NCBI GenBank assembly: GCA_045637505.1
Contig: JAZTZO010000022.1
Location: 1 to 64,000 of the forward strand
Direction: 5' to 3'
Origin: RGIG4079 sp045637505
Lineage (GTDB): Bacteria > Bacteroidota > Bacteroidia > Bacteroidales > Muribaculaceae
DNA: 64,000 nucleotides
The translations under genes were made by a program, and so were the position numbers. How positions within the stretch are numbered: position 1 is the first letter of the stretch; every line of letters starts with the position of its first letter. Positions 16,374-24,243 of this stretch are shown piece by piece. The notes beneath the pieces were generated by a model that was not told where the DNA came from, ran no database searches, and saw nothing but the letters and a program-made list of their open reading frames with translations.

Positions 16374-17756
16374 ATGTTTTTACCTAAAAATGAACAAATC
16401 CTGGCATTGGCACAACGAGCATGGCGCAATGGCGCTACCATGCGAGCCAATCGCAACCGTTACAAGCAATACACCTACGGACAGCAATGGAACGACCCAG
16501 TCGTTGACGACTCGGGCGCTGTTGTTACCGAAGGGGAGTTTGCCATAAAAAGTGGCAAACGACCTATGACCAACAACCTCATTCGCCAATTGGTGAAATG
16601 CGTGGTGGGGCGTTTTCGCAACTCATTGCTCGATGCCACATCTCCATCGCCACATCTCAAAACAATATCACAACTCAATAACCTTGACGAACTCGATAGC
16701 CGTTTGCTCGAAGAGTTTCTCATATCGGGGTGTGCCATACAGCGCGTGTCGCACGAAATACGGCGTGCTGGCACGGCCGTGTGGATCGACAATGTTAACC
16801 CCTCGCATTTCTTTGTCAACGATTTTGCCGACCCTCGTGGGTGGGATATAGAGTTGCTGGGCATGGTGCACGATATGAGCATCAACGATGTGATTATGCG
16901 ATTTGCTCAAGGCAACCCACGCCGAGCCACGCTCTTGCGCCAACTCTATGCGAGCGATGCCGTGACAATGTGTGGCGAATTTCTCAACGCACCTCATGGC
17001 CGATGTCGTGTTATAGAAGTGTGGACAATGCAATGCGATGAGTCGCTGTTGTGTCACGATCCTACTAATGGCGATTTTTACACAACTTCGCTCAATTCAA
17101 GTGGTTACATCGAGCAGGAAAACCTGCGTAGGGCTAAAAATAACACTCCTGCAATCAACTCGCGATGGCACATTGGCTCGCATTGGCATTGTCACTACCT
17201 CGCACCCGACGGCACCGTGCTCGACTCTTTTCCATCGCCCTATAGCCATGGCTCGCACCCATTTGTAGTGAAATTCTATCCATTGGTCGATGGAGAGGTA
17301 CACTCGTTTGTTGAAGATGTGATTGACCAGCAACGCTACATCAATCGCCTCATTGTGATGATCGACCACATCATGAGCACCTCGGCCAAGGGAGCATTAC
17401 TTTTCCCTGCCAATCAGCGTCATGAGTCAATGTCGTGGGAGCAGATTGCTGCTCAATGGGCCAAGAGCGATAGCGTGATACCCTATAATCCCTCGGGAGG
17501 AAATCCTCCACCGCAACAAATCGCTGCCAATAACACTAATATTGGCGCATTTGAACTCCTTTCACTCGAGATGAAACTGTTTGAAGATGTGTCGGGTGTG
17601 AGTGGAGCTTTGATGGGTAAAAATGCCTCACCGGCAACTGGCTCGGCGCTCTATGAATCGCAAGTGAAAAACGCCACGATAGCCCTCGCCGACATCTTTG
17701 AGTCGTTTAACGACTTCCGCACTACTCGCAACGAAAAAGCAAAACACTCCTCTTGA
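16374..17756 (+). CDS. Phage portal-like protein, probably C-terminally truncated
   Basis: Portal proteins form the dodecameric channel through which DNA enters capsids. The 460-residue protein has portal-like features: an N-terminal helical clip with NRNRYKQYTYGQQWND, MTNNLIRQLVKCVVGRFRN (about residues 63-81), the WIDNVNPSHFFVNDFADPRGWD beta region, DVIDQQRYINRLIVMIDHIM (about 316-335) and VSGVSGALMGKNASPATGSALYESQVKNA near 410-438. The frame ends at TCC TCT TGA inside a dispersed hairpin repeat (17747-17779), so the last residues and stop come from the repeat. Related portals are often longer. No terminase gene is adjacent. Confidence 0.75.
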   Translation: MFLPKNEQILALAQRAWRNGATMRANRNRYKQYTYGQQWNDPVVDDSGAVVTEGEFAIKSGKRPMTNNLIRQLVKCVVGRFRNSLLDATSPSPHLKTISQLNNLDELDSRLLEEFLISGCAIQRVSHEIRRAGTAVWIDNVNPSHFFVNDFADPRGWDIELLGMVHDMSINDVIMRFAQGNPRRATLLRQLYASDAVTMCGEFLNAPHGRCRVIEVWTMQCDESLLCHDPTNGDFYTTSLNSSGYIEQENLRRAKNNTPAINSRWHIGSHWHCHYLAPDGTVLDSFPSPYSHGSHPFVVKFYPLVDGEVHSFVEDVIDQQRYINRLIVMIDHIMSTSAKGALLFPANQRHESMSWEQIAAQWAKSDSVIPYNPSGGNPPPQQIAANNTNIGAFELLSLEMKLFEDVSGVSGALMGKNASPATGSALYESQVKNATIALADIFESFNDFRTTRNEKAKHSS

Positions 17757-17779
17757 AAATTACTTGTAATTTTTAGGAG
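17747..17779. repeat. CTCCTCTTG hairpin repeat, copy within the portal-like stop
   Basis: A palindrome with arms CTCCT/AGGAG and AAAATTAC/GTAATTTT around a TT loop. Near-identical copies lie at 24112-24144 and, reversed, at 174-207; a variant with 10-bp arms is at 19114-19143. Confidence 0.8.
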
Positions 17780-18189
17780 AACCTTGCAGAGCGTGATATT
17801 TGCACGCAGATATCGCAGAAATTCGCTGAAATATTAATTAAATAAGGTAATGCTTTTATGAAAAAATGAAAGAAAAAAGAAATAAATAATATCTGCGAGT
17901 TTCAGCGCCTTTCGGCGTGAGAATAACTTTTAATTTTCAATTTTCAACTATCAATTTTCAACTATCTTGCGTCTTTCAGCGGTTTCTGCGCGAAAACAAT
18001 TTCCAACTCTCAATTCTCAACTCTCATCTATCTTGCGTCTTCAGTGCGAGAACAATCTTTTCCTTTTTTCACCCTCTTGTGCTATGTTTTTGCCCAACCT
18101 AAATATTACCTTTGTAAAGCCCAATCGACAACCCGAATATCCATAAACTCGTTTTAGTATTAAACCTTAATTAACTCTTAAGTACCAGC
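17757..18189. repeat. Repeat-filled gap after the portal-like gene
   Basis: This 433-bp gap holds no gene. 17775-17831 is one arm of a 57-bp inverted repeat whose other arm is 23947-24003 (56 of 57 identical). Three tandem-like copies of the TCTGCGAGTTTCAGCG/TTGCGTCTTTCAGCG unit with TTTTCAACTATC spacers fill 17897-18058. A TACCTTTG promoter box (18107-18114) serves the next gene. Confidence 0.75.
18107..18114 (+). promoter_or_regulatory. -7 box before the 127-residue gene
   Basis: TACCTTTG matches the consensus and lies 75 bp upstream of the ATG at 18190. Confidence 0.55.
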
Positions 18190-18573
18190 ATGTTAGAAGA
18201 ATCAGTAATACGCCGTAGGGATTTGAAAAAGTGCTACGACAAAATAGTAAAACAGTGTAATAAACAAGATGAGAAATCAATCTCGGCCAACATCATCGAG
18301 CAGACCATCAACAGTGAGGCTCCAGGTTACTACATCACCTACGATTATGCTCGCCGACTATTACGACAATATCGCCGTCGCAAACTGCCACGCAACTATA
18401 ACGCGCTCAAACGCGACATGGTGACCGAAATTGCTCGCAAAGTGAATAAACTCATGGAGTCGCAACAGGGCTATACCGAGAGCGAAGCCCTTGCTATGGT
18501 ACTCGCTGGTGGCCGTGCATCGCGATTCTTTATCTCACCCATCTCGGCTCGCCGAATAATAAATAAATCTTAA
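18190..18573 (+). CDS. Basic hypothetical protein of the virion-like group
   Basis: I do not recognise this 127-residue protein. It is strongly basic (YARRLLRQYRRRKLP around residues 57-71) and predicted all-helical, with an acidic patch TESEALAMVLAGGRASRFF near 100-117. That composition fits nucleic-acid binding or packaging, or a short DNA-binding regulator; neither can be proved here. Its base composition and strand match the preceding portal-like gene. It is followed after 30 bp by another unknown gene, so the two are probably co-transcribed from the box at 18107. Confidence 0.6.
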   Translation: MLEESVIRRRDLKKCYDKIVKQCNKQDEKSISANIIEQTINSEAPGYYITYDYARRLLRQYRRRKLPRNYNALKRDMVTEIARKVNKLMESQQGYTESEALAMVLAGGRASRFFISPISARRIINKS

Positions 18574-18603
18574 TCTTTCCACCACTTTTAACTATCAACT
18601 CAC

Positions 18604-19080
18604 ATGACTATATCTCTCAACCTTTCCACTGCTGCCATAATGCAAGAAATATATGCCACCTCGGCATTGCGATGCCTCAACCAAGGTGGAGCGCCTCGTC
18701 CGGCAATACTCACTCGCGACCAAGGTGCAGCATTGGCATTGCTCATTAAAGATGCTTTTGCTTTTATCGTGATGAAAATCATTCCCCATGTGGAGCGCTG
18801 CCCAACTTTTGATCAGTCGGCCGGTGATGACCATTCGTCCGATGAAATATTGAGCATTGATTTGCGTCTGCCTCGTGGAGTTACTGCCTCGGTGACATCG
18901 GCAATGTGTGTGGCGTTGCAACATGCCATAGCCAACTATGCACTCCACATATGCTATACGCAACACAATAGCAAAGACTCATCACATTATCTCAATATTG
19001 CCAACACCGAGGTAGAAACCCTGCTACAACTCCTATCGACAAGTAACTACACCCCAGTTGCGATAATACCACACTATTAG
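18604..19080 (+). CDS. Hypothetical protein of the virion-like group
   Basis: I do not recognise this 158-residue protein. It is mostly helical with an AAIMQEIYATSALRCL start, a middle beta pair (ILSIDLRLPRGVTASVTSAMC) and a C-terminal helix NTEVETLLQLLSTSNY. The pattern of Ala-rich helices resembles small tail- or head-completion proteins but no motif secures this. No signal peptide. It ends the plus-strand group; the next 360 bp contain a hairpin repeat and then the promoter of the large secreted protein. Confidence 0.55.
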   Translation: MTISLNLSTAAIMQEIYATSALRCLNQGGAPRPAILTRDQGAALALLIKDAFAFIVMKIIPHVERCPTFDQSAGDDHSSDEILSIDLRLPRGVTASVTSAMCVALQHAIANYALHICYTQHNSKDSSHYLNIANTEVETLLQLLSTSNYTPVAIIPHY

Positions 19081-19113
19081 TCGGATTAATTAATCGTTTG
19101 ATAATAAAGGAAT

Positions 19114-19143
19114 CTCCTCTTGAATGTTTTATTTCAAGAGGAG
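19114..19143. repeat. CTCCTCTTGA hairpin repeat, variant copy
   Basis: Perfect 10-bp arms (CTCCTCTTGA and TCAAGAGGAG) around a 10-nt loop. Placed just after the last virion-like gene, it may also act as its terminator, though no T run follows. Confidence 0.7.
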
Positions 19144-19326
19144 CGCTCCCATGAGTGCGAGATCGATTTAATTTAATTTCATATTAGCAATATAAGGTCA
19201 TATTTCTTGACGATTTGATGTGAGTTCAAAACTTGCTTTTATTTGCATCAAATTTGATGCTTTTTTTGTGGGTAATCCATTAAAAGTGAGTATAAAGTAA
19301 AAAAATATGTTTTAGAACATAAAGTA

Positions 19327-19357
19327 TTTGATTTTTATTAGAGAAAGTATATATTTG
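19327..19357 (+). promoter_or_regulatory. Promoter of the 1413-residue secreted protein
   Basis: TTTG (19327-19330), 19-bp spacer and TATATTTG (19350-19357) give a full match to the Bacteroidales promoter, with an 80-nt AT-rich leader. The rest of the 361-bp gap holds the hairpin repeat and nothing else recognisable. Confidence 0.75.
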
Positions 19358-19441
19358 CAAATTAACTAATTGAAGATTAATTGGTTTACATAAAAAGAAG
19401 AAAATAATACCGAATAAGAAACAACAACTATAATTTTTACC

Positions 19442-22400
19442 ATGGGGAAAATATTAAAAAAAACATTACTTCTTGCTATAATCGCCGCAGTGGGAGTGCC
19501 ACAAGCACAAGCTGCTACTAATGATTATAGCATTGAAGTCAAAAACTATAGTTTTAGTAAGCACTCTCGTGCAACAAATCCGTTGTATGGTATCACTTAT
19601 ACTGAAGAAGATGGTACATATACCGATCGCAATTGGCCTTTGGTGGAAATAAGCCATGCTTATCAACAAAGCAACTATTCTAATACTCTCCCCAAGCATC
19701 AAATTGTACGTCAATTTGGTGTTTCTATGGGTGTGGTTTATTGGATTAACCCAGTCGAAAACTATATCTATTGGTGGAATACCGTTACAGGAGAAAGTGG
19801 TAGAACTACTCCTACAAAATCATATGGCGTAGGTTATCAAGATGGTATAAATAACCCTAATTTTGATTTTGAGTTCCTTGGAGCAGAAACAGGCTCGGGT
19901 GCAATATCGCAAGACTGGCATGGCAACCTTGTTCACATGTGGAACGATGGATTAAATGGATGGGGTACAACTGCTGGAACACACTTTGTGCAAGGTTATG
20001 CTGTGTATAAGGCCCCTGCAAAATATGGTCAGTTGATGGACTTTACTCCTAAATTGTCAAAAATGAACGACACCGGTCGTCAAAACTATCCTTATTATTA
20101 TCGTCAAGTAACTGGATCTGGAGTCGGAACATTAAATGGTTCTACTGAGGACCATAATTTGGCATATTATGATTATAAAGATAGTAACTCAAAAACACCT
20201 AATCCAAACTATCCAGCAAATACTATTACATGGGCGAACAATTGGTATCATAATAAGGCCGATGAATCGATAGCAAAACAACCAACCGACTTTCTTGGTG
20301 TATCGGGTAATCTTTGGGGAAAAGGGGTTCTACAAGGAGCCAGCCAACAAGAGAATTTTGGTACAAGTGACTATAATTGTGGATGGGCTACTGGTTACGT
20401 GTTTCATGCTCGTAATAATATCGCTTTTGGTAATATGTTTGCCGATGGGCAATATACCAACTGGTATCTAAATTATCAAGTAGATACCCAAAATACCAAT
20501 CACATTAATTATTATCCAATTGCAGGGCAATGGACCTCGGAAAATCCAAATGTGTGGTCTCCATATTTTATCCCAGGTTCTGAAGCAACAACAAATAACA
20601 TGACGGAATATTTGTTTCGAGAAACAGATGTCCTTGAGTATTTTTGGAATGTTCCAGGGGCAGGAACTACCGAATTTAAAATCTCACCAGGGACTGGTCA
20701 TATTTGGCATGGAAGTATATATGACTTGAACTATAGTAAATATCTTGGAACAACTGACGCAAATCGTGTCAAATCTGATATGATGTCTGCTCCCGAAATT
20801 GACTCAATTAAAGGAACACGCGTGTTTATTCACAATTATTGGCTTAATAACACAGCATTAGATGCGAGTCAACGAAATAGTTCAATTGAAATACAATGGG
20901 CGAAATATGATGGTGGAATGTCAACATCTACAGTTCCAGTTTTTTCAGGTTATGTTAGTACAGATAAATCTGCAACAAAATATTATAATGGTGTAGCATA
21001 CCAAACAGTATATCAAAAATACAATCCTATTGGATATGCATATGGATATAATAAAACTGAAAATCGTCCATATAAGTTTGCAAATACAGCAGTAAGTTGT
21101 TGGAATGAGTTGGAACGCGTAAACGACAATGTGTTTGCTCTTTATTCTCATGTACCAGGATTAGGATTTTCAAAATACTTTATCACTGCGGTGAAGCCCA
21201 ATAACGCTGTTTCAAATTTGCAAATAGCACAAAGTTGGAACGCAAACGGTGATCCAGTGCATACATTGACATGGACTCCTCAAACTTATGATAAATCAAC
21301 AATGCACACCTACGAAGTGTGGTATCGCAAGAAAAAAGTTGGTACTTCAAGTTACGAAGATAAGAAAACGATTGGTGGCACAAGTCGTGAAGTGTGGATG
21401 TTTGCAGGTAAAGCAAGTGTGAAATATAAAGGAGCGGCTGACTCAACAAAAGTTGTGACATCGGGTAATAAAACTTATACCATTCCCAACGCAACTTTCT
21501 ATAACTCATATGAGGGTTGTAAATTTGAACATGTTGCACCACGAGGCGATAATGGTGATGGTACAAAATATGAAAGAACCTATGAATATATGGTAATTCC
21601 CATATATGATGCATCAAGTCATCGTGGTACTGAAGCTACTACTTCTATAGTTACAGCACCTGCACCAGGTAAGGTATATGGTAATCTATATCAAGTAACT
21701 GAAAAAAATGCAAATGGCGAAACCTTATATGGATTCAGCATTCGCCTTGACCCATATTTCCCCGCTGGAGCAATAGGTAGTACCGAAGCAAAACGCCTCA
21801 TTATTACAAGTTCAGGTGGAGTAGAAGGTTCTGATAAATTAAAAGGAGCAACATCGGTGACATTTGCCGATGGTACACCTATCACTCCACAAGAGGGTAT
21901 AACATTTGTTTCAAAAACAGATGGAAGTACCACTACTCATGGAGCTTATGCAATATCTATTGATATCACAGGAAAAGTAGGAGCAGATGGTAAATTGCCT
22001 TCTATTATATGGCACAATGTTGACCCAGATTTAGAATACAAAATGGCTGTCCACGTAGAATCATCACCTACTTATCAATATACAGGATCTGGAGAAATTT
22101 CTACCACATTGGTAGTTCCTTGCCCAACATTGAGTTTGACCGAGGTGTCGGTATATCCACTTCTTGGTGATTATAGCTCAATACAAAATGACGACCTTTT
22201 GCCTTTAGGAGCACAACGTCGAGTTGGCTCTAAAGAGGTTACAAATCCTGTCACTTTGAGTAATGCAAATACTATTGGAACAAAAGGTAGTGCGATTAAT
22301 CCTCTATTGGTTACTGATGAAGTGATGGAAAATTGGAGTGTTCAATATCTATATAATATTATGTTTAGGGAGCCTGGCAGAGATTATATAGCATATAGAT

Positions 22401-23683
22401 TAGAGCCTTCAAATACCACTGCTGGAGCTACTTATTACTCTAATAGCAAAAAAGTGATATTTGATATCGTAGGTTTGCCTGTTGAAAGAACAGCATGGGA
22501 TACTCACACTCAAATGGGTCTCGATGATGCTCAAAAGGCAACAAACGACAACCTCACAAAGTATGGCTACAACACTGCAACAGCTAATCACAATTATACC
22601 GCTCATATTGATGTGACATATACTCGAAAGGATAATAGTGAAATAAAAGCAGTTGTAATGGGTGAAAATATTGCATCATCACCATTAGTATATAGTGAAG
22701 GATTGAAGAATGGCTCAATATTCCCTAACTTGGGTGTTAACTTTGGTACTCAATTTGTAGTGTTTAAACGCACAACCACCCACTGGGATGCTTCTTATCC
22801 AAACGATGAAGACCATAATTATGGTTATTTCCCTATCTATTACGATGCCGCTGCACAATGGACTTGGGCTGCATATCCTGATAATTTAAATCGTTATGTA
22901 GGATTCCATGCTGTTACAAAAATGAATTGTGTGGGACACTATGTAACAAACACAGAGGGACAAATGAGTGATAAATGGGTTCCATATTATGCTCCATCGG
23001 TATTAGATGATGGAAATGTAGTGGAATTTAATAAAACTCTTGGCATGCCAGGAAACTTTACTGATAATTATAATGGAGCAGTAGAGCCCCTCGTGATGAC
23101 AGGAATCGGCTATGATGGCACAAAGAATAGCAACTGGTCGGCATTGGCTACGGAAGAGCGCACATTGCCAATGCAAGTGCACTATGTGTGGGCTGGTGAT
23201 AGGGATCTTACTAATGTACAAACCGACCGTGAACAAGTTTCAACTAAAGTGTTGATGACAGCCGATTATCCTATTATTGAAAGTACCTATGGCGCTACAA
23301 TTATTCACGATGCTACATTTGATGACTCATACTATAATCTCATGGTAGAAACTGAAGGCGGCCAAACAAGAATGAATATGATTTCATCAGAAAATAATAG
23401 TGGTGTTTATGCCGATTATGTTACTACAGTTACCGGCGTAGAAGGTATTCTCACTAATGCTTGTGGCGGATGGCAGTTGTATCCTAATCCAGTGGGTAGT
23501 TTCGTCACAATCGAGGCACCAATGCTTATCAATGATGTGAAGATATTCTCAATGGATGGTCAATTGGTAAAAGTGGTGAAAGATGTAAAAGACACCACAG
23601 TGAAAATTAATGTAGAAGAATTACCTCAAGGAGTTTATATCGTAAACACCCTTGGTGTAGCAAAAATGATGATAAAACTTTAA
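19442..23683 (+). CDS. Large secreted protein with T9SS type A sorting domain
   Basis: A 1413-residue exported protein. Residues 1-24 form a signal peptide ending AQA. The C-terminus (about 1335-1413) is a type A sorting domain: WQLYPNPVGSFVTIEAP, VKIFSMDGQLVKVV, ELPQGVYIVNT and a final KMMIKL. Such domains direct cargo through the type IX system to the surface. Between them are about 600 residues rich in Trp, Tyr and Asn without a known fold, a fibronectin-III-like stretch (about 590-660: LTWTPQTYD, YEVWYRKKK) and further beta-rich regions. No catalytic motif is seen, so a surface binding or structural role is likelier than an enzyme. It is monocistronic with strong promoter and terminator and is AT-richer than the preceding genes. 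Confidence 0.88.
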   Translation: MGKILKKTLLLAIIAAVGVPQAQAATNDYSIEVKNYSFSKHSRATNPLYGITYTEEDGTYTDRNWPLVEISHAYQQSNYSNTLPKHQIVRQFGVSMGVVYWINPVENYIYWWNTVTGESGRTTPTKSYGVGYQDGINNPNFDFEFLGAETGSGAISQDWHGNLVHMWNDGLNGWGTTAGTHFVQGYAVYKAPAKYGQLMDFTPKLSKMNDTGRQNYPYYYRQVTGSGVGTLNGSTEDHNLAYYDYKDSNSKTPNPNYPANTITWANNWYHNKADESIAKQPTDFLGVSGNLWGKGVLQGASQQENFGTSDYNCGWATGYVFHARNNIAFGNMFADGQYTNWYLNYQVDTQNTNHINYYPIAGQWTSENPNVWSPYFIPGSEATTNNMTEYLFRETDVLEYFWNVPGAGTTEFKISPGTGHIWHGSIYDLNYSKYLGTTDANRVKSDMMSAPEIDSIKGTRVFIHNYWLNNTALDASQRNSSIEIQWAKYDGGMSTSTVPVFSGYVSTDKSATKYYNGVAYQTVYQKYNPIGYAYGYNKTENRPYKFANTAVSCWNELERVNDNVFALYSHVPGLGFSKYFITAVKPNNAVSNLQIAQSWNANGDPVHTLTWTPQTYDKSTMHTYEVWYRKKKVGTSSYEDKKTIGGTSREVWMFAGKASVKYKGAADSTKVVTSGNKTYTIPNATFYNSYEGCKFEHVAPRGDNGDGTKYERTYEYMVIPIYDASSHRGTEATTSIVTAPAPGKVYGNLYQVTEKNANGETLYGFSIRLDPYFPAGAIGSTEAKRLIITSSGGVEGSDKLKGATSVTFADGTPITPQEGITFVSKTDGSTTTHGAYAISIDITGKVGADGKLPSIIWHNVDPDLEYKMAVHVESSPTYQYTGSGEISTTLVVPCPTLSLTEVSVYPLLGDYSSIQNDDLLPLGAQRRVGSKEVTNPVTLSNANTIGTKGSAINPLLVTDEVMENWSVQYLYNIMFREPGRDYIAYRLEPSNTTAGATYYSNSKKVIFDIVGLPVERTAWDTHTQMGLDDAQKATNDNLTKYGYNTATANHNYTAHIDVTYTRKDNSEIKAVVMGENIASSPLVYSEGLKNGSIFPNLGVNFGTQFVVFKRTTTHWDASYPNDEDHNYGYFPIYYDAAAQWTWAAYPDNLNRYVGFHAVTKMNCVGHYVTNTEGQMSDKWVPYYAPSVLDDGNVVEFNKTLGMPGNFTDNYNGAVEPLVMTGIGYDGTKNSNWSALATEERTLPMQVHYVWAGDRDLTNVQTDREQVSTKVLMTADYPIIESTYGATIIHDATFDDSYYNLMVETEGGQTRMNMISSENNSGVYADYVTTVTGVEGILTNACGGWQLYPNPVGSFVTIEAPMLINDVKIFSMDGQLVKVVKDVKDTTVKINVEELPQGVYIVNTLGVAKMMIKL

Positions 23684-23705
23684 TCTTATAGGTTTAGTAG
23701 TTTTT

Positions 23706-23748
23706 AAGGGAGGCTTGCCGTTGAGGCAAGCCTCCCTTTGTCTTTTTT
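23706..23748 (+). terminator. Terminator of the secreted-protein gene
   Basis: A 14-bp perfect stem (AAGGGAGGCTTGCC, loop GTTGA) is followed by TGTCTTTTTT, 22 bp after the stop. Confidence 0.92.
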
Positions 23749-23759
23749 AATGACAGGAA

Positions 23760-24243
23760 AACATAATGAACAGATAAAAATTAAAAGTTGTTCAAGAAAG
23801 TTGAAAATTGGGAATTGATAGTTGAGAATTGAACGTTATTCTCACGCTGCAACCGCAAGATAGTTGAGAGTTGAAAGTTGGAAATTATTCTCGCGCTGAA
23901 ACCGCAGAAAGACGCAGAGGTTTAAATTTTCAACACCCTATATCCCTTTCAGCGAATTTCTGCGATATCTGCGTGCAAATATCACGCTCTGCGAGGTTCT
24001 CCTTTTCAGGGAATAGGAGGAGGGTTTAGCTGACGCGTGGATTCATTGAAGACAGCGTGAGTTCACGAAAAGACGAGGAGGTAAATTTTGTTGGGAGATG
24101 GAGGAAAAGCTCTCCTCTTGAAAATTACTTGTAATTTTTAGGAGGAGTGGCACGAAGTGACGAGGTGGTCAATAACCTGTTCATTCTGTCCCCAATAGAT
24201 CTGTGAATTTCTGCGCTTTCAGCGTGAGAATTTTACTTTTACC
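23760..24243. repeat. Repeat-filled gap between the secreted-protein gene and mutS
   Basis: This gap of about 480 bp has no gene. It holds reversed copies of the GTTGAGAATTG / GCTGAAACCGCAGAAAGACG units (23800-23930), the second arm of the 57-bp inverted repeat (23947-24003), a CTCCT...AGGAGGAG variant, the hairpin at 24112-24144 and a direct copy of the CATTCTGTCCC-TTTCTGCG unit (24178-24240) that runs up to the mutS stop. Confidence 0.75.

Noticed and set aside
13729..19080. Calling a complete prophage
   Set aside because: No terminase, protease, tail, lysis or integrase gene is present and the flanks are ordinary chromosome.
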